Shown: in pieces, positions 35,591 through 43,534 of the stretch
How the letters are laid out: each line of letters begins with the position of its first letter
How positions within the stretch are numbered: the stretch's first letter is position 1
NCBI GenBank assembly: GCA_051004015.1
Contig: JBPCKT010000062.1
Coordinates: forward strand, 1-60,804
Reading direction: 5' to 3'
From: SXOA01 sp051004015
GTDB lineage: Bacteria > Planctomycetota > Planctomycetia > Pirellulales > Pirellulaceae
DNA: 60,804 bases
Translations under genes and position numbers: made by a program
The notes under the pieces: generated by a model
Databases searched by the model: none
Seen by the model: the letters and a program-made list of their open reading frames with translations, nothing else
What the model was told of the DNA's origin: nothing

Positions 35591-36437
35591 CGGGCGGATT
35601 TAGTTGAAGCGTCTTCGCCCATTCCCACTGGCTATACGGCTGCTGGCGGAAGATCTCCAGGTAGCTCGTCGGCAGCAGGCCCGCCACGTCGGCGAATTCT
35701 GCTCGGTCGCGCTCTGTGATTTCGGTCTTCACGCCCGGTGTGCGATTCTTGCGTCCCTTGAGGTGAACTTCCTTTCCACGTCGCGGCAGTTCCAGGAATT
35801 CGAGGAGCGACTCCACTTTCGCCATGTCATTCAGCTCGACAGGCGAATGGACGGTGAAGCAGTCGCGCTGCTTGTTGTGCTTCTGCAAGAACTGCATCGC
35901 CCGATTTTCGATCTCAATCCACTGGATGACGTACCATTGCAATCGGCTCAGCTTCTTCTCTTGAAAGTGATCAAATATCGGCTCCAGCCCCGTAAGCGAC
36001 CAGCGGAAATGTGGCTTGCCATCCCCGCCGTGATAGTTCCTCAGCGGCAGCCGCCAGCGGTGGATGAGGTCCTCGCGAATGGCTTCGCTCTTGGCGACGG
36101 AAAGCGGATTTCGGACGAGATGCACGACCTTCATCTTTGGGAAGAACTCCACCGCCAGGTCCGCCCAGGATTTCAGGAACGCATGGCTCGTCTCCGCATA
36201 AGCTGCCGCCCGTGAATACCCGTCAATCACCCGCCGCTTTCGCTCCGCCATCTTCCGCACAGCCGCCTCGTCCCCCACGGCATGGTCATAAATCGGCCGC
36301 CCGAACATCGACGGGTTCCAGAGATACGGCTCGTGCCGGCAGATGACGCCAAGGGTGTTCCGCCGCAAAATCTCGTAGAGAAAGTGCGTCCCCGATCTGC
36401 CGCTGGCCAGACAAAAGACGGTGGGTATTTCTGCCAT
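35571..36437 (-). CDS. Sulfotransferase (PAPS-dependent)
   Basis: 288-residue cytoplasmic P-loop sulfotransferase transferring sulfate from PAPS to an unknown acceptor. The 5'-phosphosulfate loop reads ASGRSGTHFLYEIL and the 3'-phosphate motif is HLVRNPLSVAKSEA. The remainder is typical for bacterial sulfotransferase family members. ATG 36437 (MAEIPTVFCL) directly precedes the fold. A secreted sulfatase gene is 1.4 kb away, so the organism both attaches and removes sulfate esters, though a shared substrate is only a guess. Confidence 0.82.
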   Translation of the reverse strand: MAEIPTVFCLASGRSGTHFLYEILRRNTLGVICRHEPYLWNPSMFGRPIYDHAVGDEAAVRKMAERKRRVIDGYSRAAAYAETSHAFLKSWADLAVEFFPKMKVVHLVRNPLSVAKSEAIREDLIHRWRLPLRNYHGGDGKPHFRWSLTGLEPIFDHFQEKKLSRLQWYVIQWIEIENRAMQFLQKHNKQRDCFTVHSPVELNDMAKVESLLEFLELPRRGKEVHLKGRKNRTPGVKTEITERDRAEFADVAGLLPTSYLEIFRQQPYSQWEWAKTLQLNPPATPPAP

Positions 36438-36537
36438 AGAGCGGATGCTCCGGGTTTTTCGCGGTACGGGGCAATAAGTATAATGGCCTGCGCATCGCAA
36501 TTGGTTAGCCCGCCATTCCCGCCCGCCTGGAGCATTT

Positions 36538-37854
36538 ATGCGTTTTATTCCTTCACCATCTCTAGCCTTTGCCGCCATCGTCTGCCTGGCCGCCAGTGTC
36601 AGCGCCGCCGATACCGAGAAGCTGAAGTTAGGGTCACTCAGCCCTTCCTGGCCGCAGTGGCGCGGGCCGAATCGGGACGAAATATCGCCCGACCGCGGGC
36701 TGCTCAAGGACTGGAATCAAAAAGCCCCGCAGCGCATTTGGATTGCGGAAGGAATGGGAAGTGGCTATGCCGGCGTTTCTCTGGCGGACGGGAAGATTTA
36801 CACGACGGGCAATTTTCCCGACGGCCAGGGCGTTGTCGCGCTGAACATGGACGGCAAAGTCCTGTGGACAAAGAAGCTTACCGACACCCCGCCCAAGCAC
36901 GGCCACGACGGCTCGCGCTGCACTCCCAGCATTGATGGCGAGCGGCTTTACGCGATCATTTCCAGCGGCAAGATTGTCTGTCTCAAGACCGACAGCGGCG
37001 AAGAAGTCTGGAGCCGCGAATTCAAGGAGTTCGGCGGCAAGATGATGTCCGGCTGGGGATTTTCCGAGTCGCCTCTGGTCGATGGGGACCGGGTGCTCTG
37101 CACGCCCGGCGGCGCGGACGCGATGGTTGTGGCCTTGGATAAGTTGACTGGCAAGGACGTCTGGAAATGCAAAGTCCCCGAAGCCGAGATTGGCACGAAG
37201 GGCAAAGATGGCGCGGGCTATTCCGGCATCGTCATTTCCAGCGGCGCGGGAGTGAAGCAGTACGTGCAGCTCATCGGCCGCGGTGTAATCGGCGTGCGGG
37301 CCAGCGACGGAAAATACCTGTGGGGCTACAACGGCGTGGCCAACAAGACCGCCAACATTCCCACGCCCCTCGTCAGCGGCGACCACATCTTCTGCTCCAC
37401 CGGCTATCAGACCGGGTCGGCCCTGCTGAAGCTCACCAAGGACGGCGACGGCGTGAAAGCCGAAGAGCAGTATTTCCTGGAGGCCACGAAGCTGCAAAAC
37501 CACCACGGGGGCATGGTGCTGAAGGACGGCTATGTGTATTGCGGCCACAAGCACAGCAATGGCCTGCCTATTTGCGTCGAGCTCGATACCGGAAAGATCG
37601 TGTGGGGAGGCGAAGTGCGCGGCCCCGGCAGCGGCTCCGCGGGGGTGACCTATGCCGACGGCAACCTGATTTTCCGGTATCAAAGCGGCGAAGTAGCCCT
37701 GATTGAAGCCAGCCCCTCCAGCTACAAGCTCAAGGGGAGCTTCAAGCCCGAGTTCGTGGGCAGCAAACCGTGCTGGGCCCACCCCGTCGTCATCGGCGGC
37801 CGGATGTATCTGCGGGACCAGGACAAATTAATGTGTTACGACGTGCGGGAATAA
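36538..37854 (+). CDS. Exported PQQ-type beta-propeller protein
   Basis: 438 residues with a signal peptide (MRFIPSPSLAFAAIVCLAAS...). The mature part starts WPQWRGPNRDEISPDRGLLKDW, the planctomycete PQQ-like domain opening, and continues through blades with WxW-like repeat signs (GKVLWTKKL, GEEVWSREF, GKDVWKCKVP, GKYLWGYNG, GKIVWGGEV). No catalytic Asp/Ca pair of PQQ dehydrogenases is clear, so a binding or scaffold role is likely. The sulfatase gene starts three bases later, indicating an operon. Confidence 0.85.
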   Translation: MRFIPSPSLAFAAIVCLAASVSAADTEKLKLGSLSPSWPQWRGPNRDEISPDRGLLKDWNQKAPQRIWIAEGMGSGYAGVSLADGKIYTTGNFPDGQGVVALNMDGKVLWTKKLTDTPPKHGHDGSRCTPSIDGERLYAIISSGKIVCLKTDSGEEVWSREFKEFGGKMMSGWGFSESPLVDGDRVLCTPGGADAMVVALDKLTGKDVWKCKVPEAEIGTKGKDGAGYSGIVISSGAGVKQYVQLIGRGVIGVRASDGKYLWGYNGVANKTANIPTPLVSGDHIFCSTGYQTGSALLKLTKDGDGVKAEEQYFLEATKLQNHHGGMVLKDGYVYCGHKHSNGLPICVELDTGKIVWGGEVRGPGSGSAGVTYADGNLIFRYQSGEVALIEASPSSYKLKGSFKPEFVGSKPCWAHPVVIGGRMYLRDQDKLMCYDVRE

Positions 37855-37856
37855 TC

Positions 37857-39461
37857 ATGTTCTCCTCGCCTCATTGCTGCTGGGCATTTCTATTCTGCCT
37901 GGCTCTCTTTGCATCGACCAAGGGAGCGCAGGCCGCGGATGCTCCACCGCGTCCTAACGTCGTCATCATCCTGGCGGACGACCTGGGCTATAGCGACCTC
38001 GGGTGCTACGGCGGGGAGATTCAAACGCCTAACCTCGATGGCCTCGCCAAGAGCGGCCTGCGGCTGACGCAGTTCTACAACACGGCCCGCTGCTGGCCGA
38101 CGCGCGGTGCGCTGCTCACCGGCTACTACCCCCAGGCCATCCGCCGCGACACGCTGCCGGACGTTCAGAGCGGCAGCGGCGGGACCAGGCCGCCGTGGGC
38201 GAAGCTCTTACCCGACATGCTCCGGCCGCTCGGCTACCGTTCCTACCATTCCGGCAAATGGCACATCGACGGCAAGCCGATCGAGAACGGCTTCGACCAC
38301 TCCTATCTCCTGCAAGATGCGGGCAGGTATTTCAGCCCCAAGAACCATCTGGAAGACGACAAGCCCCTCCCCCAGCCAGCCCCCGGCAGCGGCTATTACT
38401 CCACCACCGCCATCGCCGACCATGCCATCAAGTGCCTGCGGGAGCATTCCGCGCAGCACGCGGACCAGCCGTTCTTCAGCTACGTGGCGTTCCTGTCGCC
38501 GCATTTTCCGCTGCACGCCCTGCCCGAAGACATCGTCCGCTACAAGGACAAATACAACGCCGGCTGGGAAGTGACGCGCCGAGCGCGGTGGGAGCGCATC
38601 CAGAAACTCGGCCTCGTGCTCGGCAATCTGTCCGAAGTGGAGCGCGATGTCGGTCCGCCCTATGATTTTCCCGACGCACTTAAGAAGCTCGGCCCGGGCG
38701 AAGTGAACCGCCCGCTCCCCTGGAAGGACCTCACGCCGGAACAACAGCAGTTCCAGGCCACGAAGATGGCCATCCATGCCGCAATGATCGATCGGATGGA
38801 CCGGGAAATCGGCCGCATCATCGCCCAGCTCCAGGACATGAAGCAGCTCGATAACACGCTGCTCTTCTTCCTCTCCGACAACGGCGCGAGTGCCGAAATC
38901 ATGGTCCGCGACGACGGCCATGACCCAGGCGCGGCGCCCGGCTCCGCCAAGACGCATCTTTGCCTCGGCCCCGGCTGGTCGAGCGCGGCGAACACCCCGT
39001 TCCGCCGGCACAAGACCTGGGTGCATGAAGGGGGAATCTCCACGCCCCTCATCGTTCATTGGCCGCCCGGCATCAAGGGGCGCGGCGAGCTGCGGCATCA
39101 CACTGGCCACGTCGTCGATATGGTGCCCACGATTCTCGAGGCCGCGCAAGGGGCGCTATCGTTCGCGCAGAAAGACGACAGCAGGCCTCCGCTTCATGGC
39201 AAGAGCCTCCTCCCGCTCTTCGCAAGCGACGACCAGGCGACCCATAACTACCTTTGGTGGTCCCACGAAGGGAACCGGGCTTTCCGTCTTGCCAACTGGA
39301 AGCTTGTAGCCGCCAAGAATGAGCCTTGGGAACTCTACGACCTGACCACTGACCGTAGCGAGTCCACGAACATTGCCGAGAAGATGCCCGAAAGAGTTGC
39401 TGAATTGGCCAAAATTTGGGAGGCAAAGCAGGCAGATTTCAAAGAGCTGGCAATGCCGTAG
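37857..39461 (+). CDS. Exported arylsulfatase-type sulfatase
   Basis: 534 residues. Signal peptide, then NVVIILADDLGYSDLGCYGG with the metal Asp pair and the C-x-P-x-R motif in TARCWPTRGALLTG, whose Cys becomes formylglycine. Further sulfatase elements are SYHSGKWHIDGKP, LLFFLSDNGASAE, and KTWVHEGGISTPLIVHWP. It cleaves sulfate esters, most plausibly from algal or host polysaccharides. Translated directly after the propeller gene. Needs a formylglycine-generating enzyme encoded elsewhere. Confidence 0.93.
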   Translation: MFSSPHCCWAFLFCLALFASTKGAQAADAPPRPNVVIILADDLGYSDLGCYGGEIQTPNLDGLAKSGLRLTQFYNTARCWPTRGALLTGYYPQAIRRDTLPDVQSGSGGTRPPWAKLLPDMLRPLGYRSYHSGKWHIDGKPIENGFDHSYLLQDAGRYFSPKNHLEDDKPLPQPAPGSGYYSTTAIADHAIKCLREHSAQHADQPFFSYVAFLSPHFPLHALPEDIVRYKDKYNAGWEVTRRARWERIQKLGLVLGNLSEVERDVGPPYDFPDALKKLGPGEVNRPLPWKDLTPEQQQFQATKMAIHAAMIDRMDREIGRIIAQLQDMKQLDNTLLFFLSDNGASAEIMVRDDGHDPGAAPGSAKTHLCLGPGWSSAANTPFRRHKTWVHEGGISTPLIVHWPPGIKGRGELRHHTGHVVDMVPTILEAAQGALSFAQKDDSRPPLHGKSLLPLFASDDQATHNYLWWSHEGNRAFRLANWKLVAAKNEPWELYDLTTDRSESTNIAEKMPERVAELAKIWEAKQADFKELAMP

Positions 39462-39476
39462 ATCCAAGCGGTAGTT

Positions 39477-40631
39477 TCAGCGACTCCTCGGGGCAGCGGC
39501 AAACGGAATCCGGACCTTTGCCGGCCCCGTCTGCTTCTCAGTCTCGCCTTCCGCAAGCTCAAACGCCCGGCCGATTCGATTGCCGGCAACGTCCTCCAAA
39601 ACCTTATCCACGTCCAATGAGTATTCACCGCTCTCCCATGGATTCGCGGGCGTGAATCCCCACTGCCGCTCGTGCTGGGTCACGGCAATTTCGCCAGCGA
39701 CTTCCTTTCCCGTGGCATCCAAGATCGCAATGGTTCGGAGGAGCAGGGCATGATCCAGCGGACGCGGGAACTTCAGCACGAGCGGCTGCCTGGTATTGGC
39801 GGTCGGAGCTTCGATTCGCCAGGCCGCCGTATCGATGCCTTCTTCCACAGGCTTTTCCGCAACAAACTTCTTGGTAAAGCTCGCTTTCAGCGGTTCCCCG
39901 CCGGCATCCTTCCAAGCGGAATCCACGACCAATGTGTAAGAATGCCCGGCTTCCAGCACCGGCCCCACATCTTCGCGCGGCTTGAGCCCCCGTTTGATCC
40001 GCCCCGGATCAATCAGCAGCGTCAGGCGTTTGCCGCTGGCGTCCCATAGCTCTTCGCCGAGCTCCAAAAACGGCAACTCGATCGCCACGCCATTTTCTTT
40101 CAGCAGCTTGAGATGGGTGTACGCTTCCCCTTTGGTCATCGGCTGCGAAAAGTGCAAGTAAAACCGGAGTTGATTTTCCGGCAGCTTGTCGCTTGTCGGA
40201 AAAATCTGCGTCACCACCGTTGCCGCCGCTCGCTTGGAAGCAGCTAAGGCAATTTCCAGCGTCACCGCATTCTTAGGGTCCGCCCTTTTCCCGTCCAGAA
40301 TTTCCGCTTGCAGCACGGCGCGGTATCTGGTTCCGGGAAGCAACGCGAACTGCGGCGTAAACCGCAAAGTATCTTCATCGACTTCAAACTTACCGAGCAG
40401 CGGCGGCAGGTCCACTGTCTGTTGATTGGCCGATTTTTCTACGACATAAACCGCGAGCAACTGGCCCCGCGACTCTTCGCTCATTTTCGCCAGCTGCTCT
40501 TCCGGCAACCCGGTCGCTTCAAACGCCACGGCATGGCCCGATTTGTCACGGACAATGCGCAGCACCGGCTCGGCAAGTGCGTTCTGCCAAAGTACCAGCC
40601 AGGCGATGGTGAAAATGGTGATGCGAAGCAT
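39477..40631 (-). CDS. Exported Ig-like (Big_5) domain protein
   Basis: 384 residues with a signal peptide (MLRITIFTIAWLVLWQNALA). Two to three beta-sandwich segments of about 100 residues are suggested, each around motifs such as FPTSDKLPENQLRFYLHFSQ..MTKGEA and LLPGTRYRAVLQAEILDG, as in Big_5 domains. It likely serves as a cell-surface or periplasmic binding protein. ATG 40631 gives the signal peptide; the frame upstream reads through the repeat at 40662-40690 (MGGTPTALRG), so that start is artificial. It ends 15 bases from the convergent sulfatase gene. Confidence 0.75.
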   Translation of the reverse strand: MLRITIFTIAWLVLWQNALAEPVLRIVRDKSGHAVAFEATGLPEEQLAKMSEESRGQLLAVYVVEKSANQQTVDLPPLLGKFEVDEDTLRFTPQFALLPGTRYRAVLQAEILDGKRADPKNAVTLEIALAASKRAAATVVTQIFPTSDKLPENQLRFYLHFSQPMTKGEAYTHLKLLKENGVAIELPFLELGEELWDASGKRLTLLIDPGRIKRGLKPREDVGPVLEAGHSYTLVVDSAWKDAGGEPLKASFTKKFVAEKPVEEGIDTAAWRIEAPTANTRQPLVLKFPRPLDHALLLRTIAILDATGKEVAGEIAVTQHERQWGFTPANPWESGEYSLDVDKVLEDVAGNRIGRAFELAEGETEKQTGPAKVRIPFAAAPRSR

Positions 40632-40661
40632 CGTGAGGAGCGGAGACAATAGACCAACACG

Positions 40662-40690
40662 CCCACGCAAAGCCGTGGGCGTGCCACCCA
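40662..40690 (-). repeat. 29-base repeat, copy 1 (second copy at 55339)
   Basis: The complement of these bases (starting TGGGTGGCACGCCCACGG) is identical over 29 bases to 55339-55367. It contains the hairpin GCCCACG/CGTGGGC. Located in the space between two co-directional minus-strand genes. Confidence 0.75.
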
Positions 40691-40726
40691 ATAATCCGAT
40701 CCGTTGGAGCGGGTTACTACGAACGC

Positions 40727-41824
40727 CTACGGCAGAGCAATCGTTTGCAGGTTCAGCCCGCCATCGGCCTTGACCAGCAATACGGCGTGCTTGTCGTCCA
40801 GTTTGTCGAGTTGCTCGACCCCCTTGAGCTCCGCCACGGTGTCATACTTCACGCCGGCAGTGCCGCTGACTCGTTCGTTAATGCCGGCTTGCTTCTCGAT
40901 GCCGTCAGTGGGAACCTTCATCACGCCGCGGGCGCTGTTGGCGATGAGCAGGAAGCTCTTTCCATCCTTCTCATAGGCAATGATATCCAGCGGGCGATTC
41001 TGGTTGCCCAGCTCCGCAATCGTGGTGCCGCGAACTTTGGCCCCTTCCTTGAGTTCCGAAATTGGGAAGCGGACGAGCGGTGTGCAGGTGTACGCCGCCA
41101 ATAGCTGCGGCTCACCGCCGACATTGAACGGCACAAAGGTGCGGACGGGCGAGCGGGTCTCCAAAGCGCCGTGGGCGCCGTGGTAGATTTCCACGCTAGC
41201 GCCGGTGTCCGCCGATTGGAACGGCCAGGCAATCGAGCGGAGCTTCGAGGCAAACTCTTCATTCGACAGGCCGGCGATGAACAGCTTCCCTTCGAAGAAG
41301 GCCAGGTCCGTGATCGACTCCGTTCGCAGGCTGTTGCCGCGTTTGTCCTTCTTGTCGGCGCTAGGGGCATTTCCTAGCGCCAGCTTGGCATAGTTCACTT
41401 TTTCCAAGGGGAGAGCCGAGATCTTCCCGTCAGCACCGGTGCGAACAATGACGGCCTGGGCATCGGGCCCCTTGCCGCGGGAGACGCTCAGGAATACGTT
41501 TCCCGTCCCCGGCTGCACGGCCAGGTCGTTAATCGTGATGTCGCCGGCCTTGGTCCCCAAAGCGGCCGCCACCTTGGCGTCGATGCCGTCGACCTTCACT
41601 TCCTTCGCATCCGCTTTGGCGGGAGCGTCCACGCCAATGGCAAAAATCGCCGCACCCTGCGGATCGGCGACGAACAGCACTCCCGGCGGCCCGAATGCAA
41701 TCGGCCCGGCCGATTTCAATTCCGGCTTGCCGGATTCTTTCAATCCCGCATCGGCGGCCAGGCTCGTGGAGGCCAGGACGACGGCGGCAACAGACGACCC
41801 AAACATGGTCCAAAATCGAGTCAT
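40727..41824 (-). CDS. Exported protein of unknown function, propeller-like
   Basis: 365 residues starting with a signal peptide (MTRFWTMFGSSVAAVVLASTSLAADA). The body shows several blocks with GxLFVAD-type strands (IAFGPPGVLFVADPQGAAIF, VSRGKGPDAQAVIVRTGADG, LDIIAYEKDGKSFLLIANSA) reminiscent of NHL/SMP-type propellers, but I can assign no family. ATG 41824 yields the signal peptide. The Ig-like protein gene follows with a 95-base gap and may be co-transcribed. Confidence 0.65.
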   Translation of the reverse strand: MTRFWTMFGSSVAAVVLASTSLAADAGLKESGKPELKSAGPIAFGPPGVLFVADPQGAAIFAIGVDAPAKADAKEVKVDGIDAKVAAALGTKAGDITINDLAVQPGTGNVFLSVSRGKGPDAQAVIVRTGADGKISALPLEKVNYAKLALGNAPSADKKDKRGNSLRTESITDLAFFEGKLFIAGLSNEEFASKLRSIAWPFQSADTGASVEIYHGAHGALETRSPVRTFVPFNVGGEPQLLAAYTCTPLVRFPISELKEGAKVRGTTIAELGNQNRPLDIIAYEKDGKSFLLIANSARGVMKVPTDGIEKQAGINERVSGTAGVKYDTVAELKGVEQLDKLDDKHAVLLVKADGGLNLQTIALP

Positions 41825-41986
41825 GTCAGACTCCTCGCAGCAAGAATTAGGAACAGGAAACTCCCGGCCGCCCCCGCGGCTCAGCGAATCGTTATGGTAC
41901 AGGAGAATCATAGGGGTGGGCAACTATCGCAATGGTTTCGTCTGATTCAACACGAATCCCACTTCCAGGAACACTAGGAGCATCCC

Positions 41987-42847
41987 ATGAAAGACCGCTT
42001 GATTACCATTGTCCTATCCGTTGCCGCCACCTACGGCCTGCTGCAAGTCGCGCCCAAACCGCTAATGGAGCTGGAGGTGGACCGGCTCATTGTCCGCAAG
42101 GAGCTGATTGTCTCCGACACCGGCAAACCCTGGGAGGAAGGTTACGAGCAGCACCAGCTTCCCCGCGGCATCTATGCCCGTGCCCTGCATGACGGCCCCG
42201 GCGGTCTCTGGGTCCGCAGCCGGCTGATCAAGGGGGAGATCGATGACCCGTTTGACGACCGTTTTCATGCCTTGGAACGCGACGGCTCGATGCGGCGCTC
42301 GCCGGGGCATATTTCCTGGAACATGTGGCTGGACGGAGCCTGGCGTCAGATGGCAATCATCCAGGGGGAAGGGCTGGAACGATCCGAAGTGCCGGAAAAG
42401 GACTGGAATGGCACAACCCATCCCGGCCGCCTCCGTTTTCAGACCTTCCGCCCCGGTCACGGTGAGCCGCTGACCGATGCCGTCATAGGGCAAGGAAAGA
42501 TGAGTCTCGGGGGGGGCGGCTTTGGAGGCGGAGGGCTGCCCTATGCGGAGAGTGTCCTGGAACTGTGGGGCGGAAAGCTCGTTGAGAAGGAAATCCTAAC
42601 CCCGGCGGCGCCAACGATCCTGAAGCATGACGGCAGCGGCGAACATACCTATGCGATCATTGCCGTCGGTCCAGCCGGCAATCGCACCCAGGCATCGGCT
42701 GCCGCCAAAGCCGCGGGACAGGCCACCCTCCGCTGGGACAGCGTTGCGGGGGCGGATGCCTACCTCATCGTGCGAGACGGCAAGGAGATCGCCGGGCCGC
42801 TGCGAGTCGAGGGCTCCCAAAAAGAATGGAAGGACCAGGCGAAATAG
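41987..42847 (+). CDS. Exported or anchored protein with C-terminal Fn3-like segment
   Basis: 286 residues. The N-terminal helix (LITIVLSVAATYGLLQVAP) could be a signal peptide or anchor. A central domain (RGIYARALHDGPGGLWVRSR, HISWNMWLDGAWRQMAII) is followed by a Gly-rich link (GGGGFGGGGLPY) and a C-terminal part that reads like fibronectin type III (YAIIAVGPAGNRTQASAAAK, ATLRWDSVAGADAYLIVRDG). No enzyme motif is visible. Converges with the HAMP-like gene. Confidence 0.6.
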   Translation: MKDRLITIVLSVAATYGLLQVAPKPLMELEVDRLIVRKELIVSDTGKPWEEGYEQHQLPRGIYARALHDGPGGLWVRSRLIKGEIDDPFDDRFHALERDGSMRRSPGHISWNMWLDGAWRQMAIIQGEGLERSEVPEKDWNGTTHPGRLRFQTFRPGHGEPLTDAVIGQGKMSLGGGGFGGGGLPYAESVLELWGGKLVEKEILTPAAPTILKHDGSGEHTYAIIAVGPAGNRTQASAAAKAAGQATLRWDSVAGADAYLIVRDGKEIAGPLRVEGSQKEWKDQAK

Positions 42848-42872
42848 AAGTACCGATTCTATCTCGAACGCT

Positions 42873-43367
42873 CTATTCCGTTGGGCCTGCCAACACCGGC
42901 CCTTCCACAGCTACGGCGTCGATAGGATCGGCATCAGCCTGGTATCTCGCCTGACGGGCGGAAAGCTGTTTGATTCGATCGTTGACGCGATTGAACTCGG
43001 CAGCGGTTTCTTGCCAGAAGTCGTTGTCGCGAAACAACAGAGGGCGAGTCTCTTTTCCTTCCCCCAACTCGCAGAGTGCATTCTTCAAGCGGCGGGCCGG
43101 TCCCGCAAAGCGGTTGCTCAGGCGCAACACGTCCATGACCACCAAGGGCAGGATCAGGAAGGATGCGGCCGCGCCAGGGGCAAACCGCTGGTAAACGTCA
43201 CCGAGCACTAACATGAACGGCCTGGGCGGGCCGGCAAACATGTCCCACCAGACCAGCATCAGCGTAATGGTGAACAGGCAGTAAACCCAGTAGGCCGCGA
43301 CGCGAACCATCAGCGCGCCTTGGACCTTGGAATCTACCAGAAAAATCCGGCGTCGAAATTTTGCCAC
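42873..43367 (-). CDS. Two-helix membrane protein with HAMP-like linker
   Basis: 164 residues. A basic N-terminus (MAKFRRRIFLVDSKVQ) precedes two transmembrane segments (VAAYWVYCLFTITLMLVWW; FLILPLVVMDVLRL) and then a HAMP-like stretch RRLKNALCELGEGKETRPLL, with FRDNDFWQETAAEFNRVNDR. Normally HAMP domains connect membrane helices to a kinase, phosphatase or methyl-accepting domain, but here none follows in the same protein. It lies downstream of the kinase-tubulin gene (167-base gap, same strand) and could pass membrane signals to it. Confidence 0.65.
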   Translation of the reverse strand: MAKFRRRIFLVDSKVQGALMVRVAAYWVYCLFTITLMLVWWDMFAGPPRPFMLVLGDVYQRFAPGAAASFLILPLVVMDVLRLSNRFAGPARRLKNALCELGEGKETRPLLFRDNDFWQETAAEFNRVNDRIKQLSARQARYQADADPIDAVAVEGPVLAGPTE

Positions 43368-43534
43368 GTCCGCTTCTCCCGAGAGCGCCTGAAAACAAGT
43401 TTGCTCCTAGAGCCTACGTCATGAAGCTGCCGGGTGCCGTCCTTCCGCTGGAAGAATTCACCCCCTTAAGTCCGCATAACCCGGAAATCCGAATTCAGGT
43501 GTCAGGCTCCCTGATTCGACGTGAACTCGACCGA

